DNA from: UBA6170 sp034429975
GTDB lineage: Bacteria; Chloroflexota; Anaerolineae; Anaerolineales; Anaerolineaceae
Assembly: GCA_034429975.1 (NCBI GenBank)
Contig: DAOUFM010000050.1
Location: 1 to 64,000 of the forward strand
Reading direction: 5' to 3'
DNA length: 64,000 nucleotides
The notes beneath the pieces were generated by a model that made no database searches, was not told the origin of the DNA, and was given only the letters and a program-made list of their open reading frames with translations. Position numbers and translations under genes: made by a program. Within the stretch, counting starts at the first letter, position 1. Each line of letters begins with the position of its first letter. This document shows positions 61,779 through 64,000 of this stretch, piece after piece.

Positions 61779-62987
61779 TTATGATTGAATTTGCTCTATC
61801 GTTTTGAATAGTTGGTTAAGATGAATGTGGTCATGTTGTGCGATGAATTTTATTAATTCATAGGTTGGGGTAGGACCAAAAATTGCATGATTATTTTTTT
61901 TGTTCCAAAGCTCATCATCAAATTCATTGATTAAATCAATCAAAATTAGTCTGTTTTGGATAAAGCGATCCATTTCAGTAAAGGGGTTGTTTTGGATATA
62001 TTTTCTTTCTTCTGCCCACTCATCGGTTAGAGCTGCTTCAATAAAGGGGTGGGAGTCATTTTTAATAAGGCGTAATCGCGGGATGTTTACTTCACTGTCC
62101 GCATCTGCTACATGAGAGATTATTTCAACGATAGACCATTCGGATGGTTGGGGTCTTTTTGAGTAAAAATCATAGGATCGGTAAGATCTCCGAAGTGAAT
62201 CAATATTTGCTACAGTTGCCAGCAAAAAAGCTTTCAATGCCTTTTTTGTTGTTTTAAGATCAATCGTAAATGGATTTTGTGTTAACTTACTTATCCATTC
62301 GATTACTTGATCAATGGTTCCGGAGGAACTTTTCGGATGGAAAATTACCCCATTATGATCCGGTGGATTTCCGAGAAAAAAAGTAGGGATACCTAAAACT
62401 TCAGCCGGGATAATATCCATTTCCCAATCATTTCCAATCATAACCATTTGGTTATCAGGCCAGCCTATCTTTCCAAGTACTTCAGCGTAAAATTCCGGCC
62501 TGGGTTTTGTAAAATGGGATTCTTCAAAATTGGTTATATATAGAAATTTTGACAGATCAATTCCTAAATTAGCCCAATTAATCCGATGTTCAATGGCGAT
62601 TCTTGGGAATAAAGGATTTGTGGCAATAATTATTTTGTGGTTTTCCTTTATTAATTCTTGAATTAAGGTTGCAGCGTGGGAGATTTCACCAGTTAAGGGG
62701 GATAATTTTGGAAATTCATGTTGATAAAAAAAGTAAATTTTTTCCGCAAGGAGTTCCTTGGATGCTCCAATTTTTTGGTAGAAATAATGATCAAAACACT
62801 CTTCCAACGTTTTTGTTGGGTCAATATTATCGACCATCAAATCTGTCCCTCTAAAAATTAAGGCAGGCAATTCTTTTGGAGGTATATACTCTGAAAGCGA
62901 GTTTCCAAGACTTTTTAAATATGCTGGCAAAAATTTCTCCATCGGATTTTCGAGGAGGGTATCATCTAAATCAAATAAAATTATCAA
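61779..62987 (-). CDS. HAD-family hydrolase fused to a DinB-like domain
   Basis: A 402-residue two-domain protein. Residues 1-230 are a haloacid-dehalogenase-type phosphatase: FDLDDTLLE with Asp6 and Asp8, then a threonine motif (IIATNP), a lysine (TKPRPEFY) and GNDWEMDIIPA with the last acidic pair, so the HAD set is complete. Residues about 245-400 form a four-helix DinB-like domain with metal histidines (VEIISHVADADSE and HDHIHLNQL), a fold of bacillithiol-type transferases and metal enzymes. The start is a TTG at 62,987 because the catalytic motif begins right there. It follows the Cys-rich gene without a gap. Confidence 0.85.
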   Translation of the reverse strand: MIILFDLDDTLLENPMEKFLPAYLKSLGNSLSEYIPPKELPALIFRGTDLMVDNIDPTKTLEECFDHYFYQKIGASKELLAEKIYFFYQHEFPKLSPLTGEISHAATLIQELIKENHKIIIATNPLFPRIAIEHRINWANLGIDLSKFLYITNFEESHFTKPRPEFYAEVLGKIGWPDNQMVMIGNDWEMDIIPAEVLGIPTFFLGNPPDHNGVIFHPKSSSGTIDQVIEWISKLTQNPFTIDLKTTKKALKAFLLATVANIDSLRRSYRSYDFYSKRPQPSEWSIVEIISHVADADSEVNIPRLRLIKNDSHPFIEAALTDEWAEERKYIQNNPFTEMDRFIQNRLILIDLINEFDDELWNKKNNHAIFGPTPTYELIKFIAQHDHIHLNQLFKTIEQIQS

Positions 62988-63317
62988 TTATTTATCCTCA
63001 AGAAAAATATCTGGTAATGGGTGGCATTGCCCACAACCAATATGTGGCTCTTTAACTTTTATTTTATTTTTTATGCAATAAGCTTCGATGTGCATTTGTT
63101 TTTTGATCCAAAAATATTTTTTGACTTTTCCAGATAACTGCATATATGAACAAGCATTCGCCTGTAAGATGGACGGAACTGGGCAAGTTTTGCAAAGTTT
63201 GTTCGTCCAGTCTCTTTTTGATTTTTGGTCAGTTAAAAGCCGGCAGTCTTCAAAATTTCTCCCTCGGAAATAATCCCCAAAAAAGTAAGGACATTCCTGG
63301 CCATAAGGTGTGCGCAT
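62988..63317 (-). CDS. Small cysteine-rich protein of unknown function
   Basis: A 109-residue protein with eight cysteines (residues 9, 25, 42, 45, 56, 81, 95 and 98), including the pairs CKTC and CGQC. The spacing suggests two metal sites, zinc or Fe-S; no family name comes to mind. It lies between efp and the HAD-DinB gene on the same strand, starting 2 bases after the efp stop and ending where the next gene begins, so all three are probably one operon. Expression as a soluble cytoplasmic protein is assumed from the lack of a signal peptide. Confidence 0.7.
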   Translation of the reverse strand: MRTPYGQECPYFFGDYFRGRNFEDCRLLTDQKSKRDWTNKLCKTCPVPSILQANACSYMQLSGKVKKYFWIKKQMHIEAYCIKNKIKVKEPHIGCGQCHPLPDIFLEDK

Positions 63318-63319
63318 TC

Positions 63320-63883
63320 TTATTGGGTTACACGGGTAACGTATTCACCAGTTCTTGTGTCAACCCGAATAACATCCCCAGTAGAAACAAAATAAGGGGT
63401 GAAAACGGATGCACCAGTTTCAACCTCGACCTTTTTGGTCTGACCAGTGGCTGTATCGCCCTTTACTGCGATTTCTGCATATGTAACCTCTAAATCCACA
63501 GTTATTGGTAACTCAACATCAATTGCTTTGGAATTATAAAAGGTTATTTTTACTTCCATATTTTCTTTTAGGAAATTCGTTGATTCCCCAAGGGCTTCTG
63601 CCTGTAAAGGATATTGATCGAAAGTCTCATTATCCATGAAATAATAAAATTCACCATCATTGTACAAATATTGAGCATTATGGTATTCAAGACGTACATC
63701 CTGAATTTGTTGACCAGAGTTGAATGTTTTCTCAATCGTTGCTCCGGTAATCATATTTCTTGCTTTTATGCGAATGGTAGCGTTGCCACGACCGGTTTTG
63801 TTATGTCCATAATCCAGCACTTTATATAAATTCCCATCCAATTCAAATGTAACACCTTTTCTAAGTTCATTTACATCAATCAT
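63320..63883 (-). CDS. efp: Translation elongation factor P
   Basis: EF-P rescues ribosomes stalled on consecutive prolines. The 187-residue protein has the three beta-barrel domains, with FNSGQQIQDVRLEYHNAQYLY in the middle and the C-terminal VDTRTGEYVTRV. The loop that reaches the peptidyl-transferase centre reads NKTGRGNA, so the tip residue is Arg32 where many bacteria have a lysine modified by EpmA/EpmB. Thermus also has arginine there. The ATG at 63,883 is chosen because the conserved start begins there. A strong promoter lies upstream. Confidence 0.97.
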   Translation of the reverse strand: MIDVNELRKGVTFELDGNLYKVLDYGHNKTGRGNATIRIKARNMITGATIEKTFNSGQQIQDVRLEYHNAQYLYNDGEFYYFMDNETFDQYPLQAEALGESTNFLKENMEVKITFYNSKAIDVELPITVDLEVTYAEIAVKGDTATGQTKKVEVETGASVFTPYFVSTGDVIRVDTRTGEYVTRVTQ

Positions 63884-63920
63884 AAAACACCTTTTATCAG
63901 AATAAAAAAATAGTGGTTTG

Positions 63921-63949
63921 ATTATAGTCCAGGCATTAAAGGGTGGCAA
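63921..63949 (-). promoter_or_regulatory. Promoter of the efp operon
   Basis: Minus-strand TTGCCA (63,944-63,949) and TATAAT (63,921-63,926) are 17 bases apart. The predicted leader is about 30 bases. Confidence 0.75.
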
Positions 63950-64000
63950 GGTCAAAAAAGTTGACAGGAAGCTTAGTGACCATAAAATAAAAAATCCGGG

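Noticed and set aside
1..64000. tRNA, rRNA, CRISPR arrays and restriction or toxin-antitoxin modules
   Set aside because: Reading the intergenic stretches and translated frames gave no cloverleaf, repeat-spacer pattern or family match of this kind.

Overview
The window looks like a chromosomal segment of an AT-rich member of the Chloroflexota, most likely class Anaerolineae. The basis is inference from gene style. There is a decarboxylase of the Chloroflexota mevalonate type, several lipoproteins with Thr/Pro-rich linkers, an EF-P with arginine at the modification site, an orphan MsrQ-like membrane protein, and a baseplate-J-like membrane protein ahead of ruvX-mltG-ppgK. No rRNA, tRNA or CRISPR array was found. 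The segment is mostly housekeeping; the only clear mobile-element debris lies at 6.1-6.6 kb.

Layout. 0-5.7 kb: uvrB faces a four-gene minus-strand block (mevalonate-type decarboxylase, RseP-like protease, HEAT-repeat protein, acylphosphatase). 5.7-6.9 kb: gene-poor, with decayed IS110-like and IS30-like transposases. 6.9-9.1 kb: secreted S1C protease and a lipoprotein. 9.1-12.3 kb: RNA methyltransferase, cytidylate-kinase-like protein, a small nuclease-fold protein, hpt, and a candidate structured RNA with a near-perfect promoter on the minus strand. 12.3-19.2 kb: two helix-hairpin-helix proteins, an M1-like metalloprotease with a SlyD-like isomerase, and a divergent ftsZ cluster. 19.3-24.3 kb: epimerase plus GH57 glycosidase, then mutS. 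24.3-31.5 kb: scpA facing moaC and a moaD-moaE fusion, then rnc-smc. 31.5-33.9 kb: rpsF-ssb-rpsR and a PrsA-like foldase. 34-41.5 kb: a tightly overlapping recombination operon (degenerate SF1 helicase, active UvrD-like helicase, Fe-S RecB-type nuclease, recJ). 41.6-49.7 kb: msrQ, an exonuclease, a lipoprotein, the ruvX-mltG-ppgK operon, aspA and a ferredoxin. 49.9-58.2 kb: an EamA transporter and a glycogen operon (cinA, deaminase-CYTH fusion, glgA, glgC, malQ). 58.3-64 kb: yraN-miaA, ftsH, and efp with a Cys-rich protein and a HAD-DinB fusion.

How the genes work together. Genome maintenance is over-represented (UvrB, MutS, SMC/ScpA, RecJ, an AddAB-like complex, SSB, RuvX and a DEDDh exonuclease). 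A second theme is storage glucan metabolism (GlgA, GlgC, MalQ, a GH57 enzyme and a polyphosphate glucokinase). Expression signals are unusually readable. Many TATAAT boxes are visible, several as TGnTATAAT. At least three genes start within about a dozen bases of the -10 box without a ribosome binding site, which suggests leaderless mRNAs. TTG and GTG starts are common.

The most novel-looking items are the structured RNA at about 11,972-12,197, the split AddAB-like operon, an FtsZ with His in place of the catalytic Asp, the SAH/MTA deaminase-CYTH fusion inside the glycogen operon, the HAD-DinB fusion, and an RNase III leader hairpin that could serve autoregulation.
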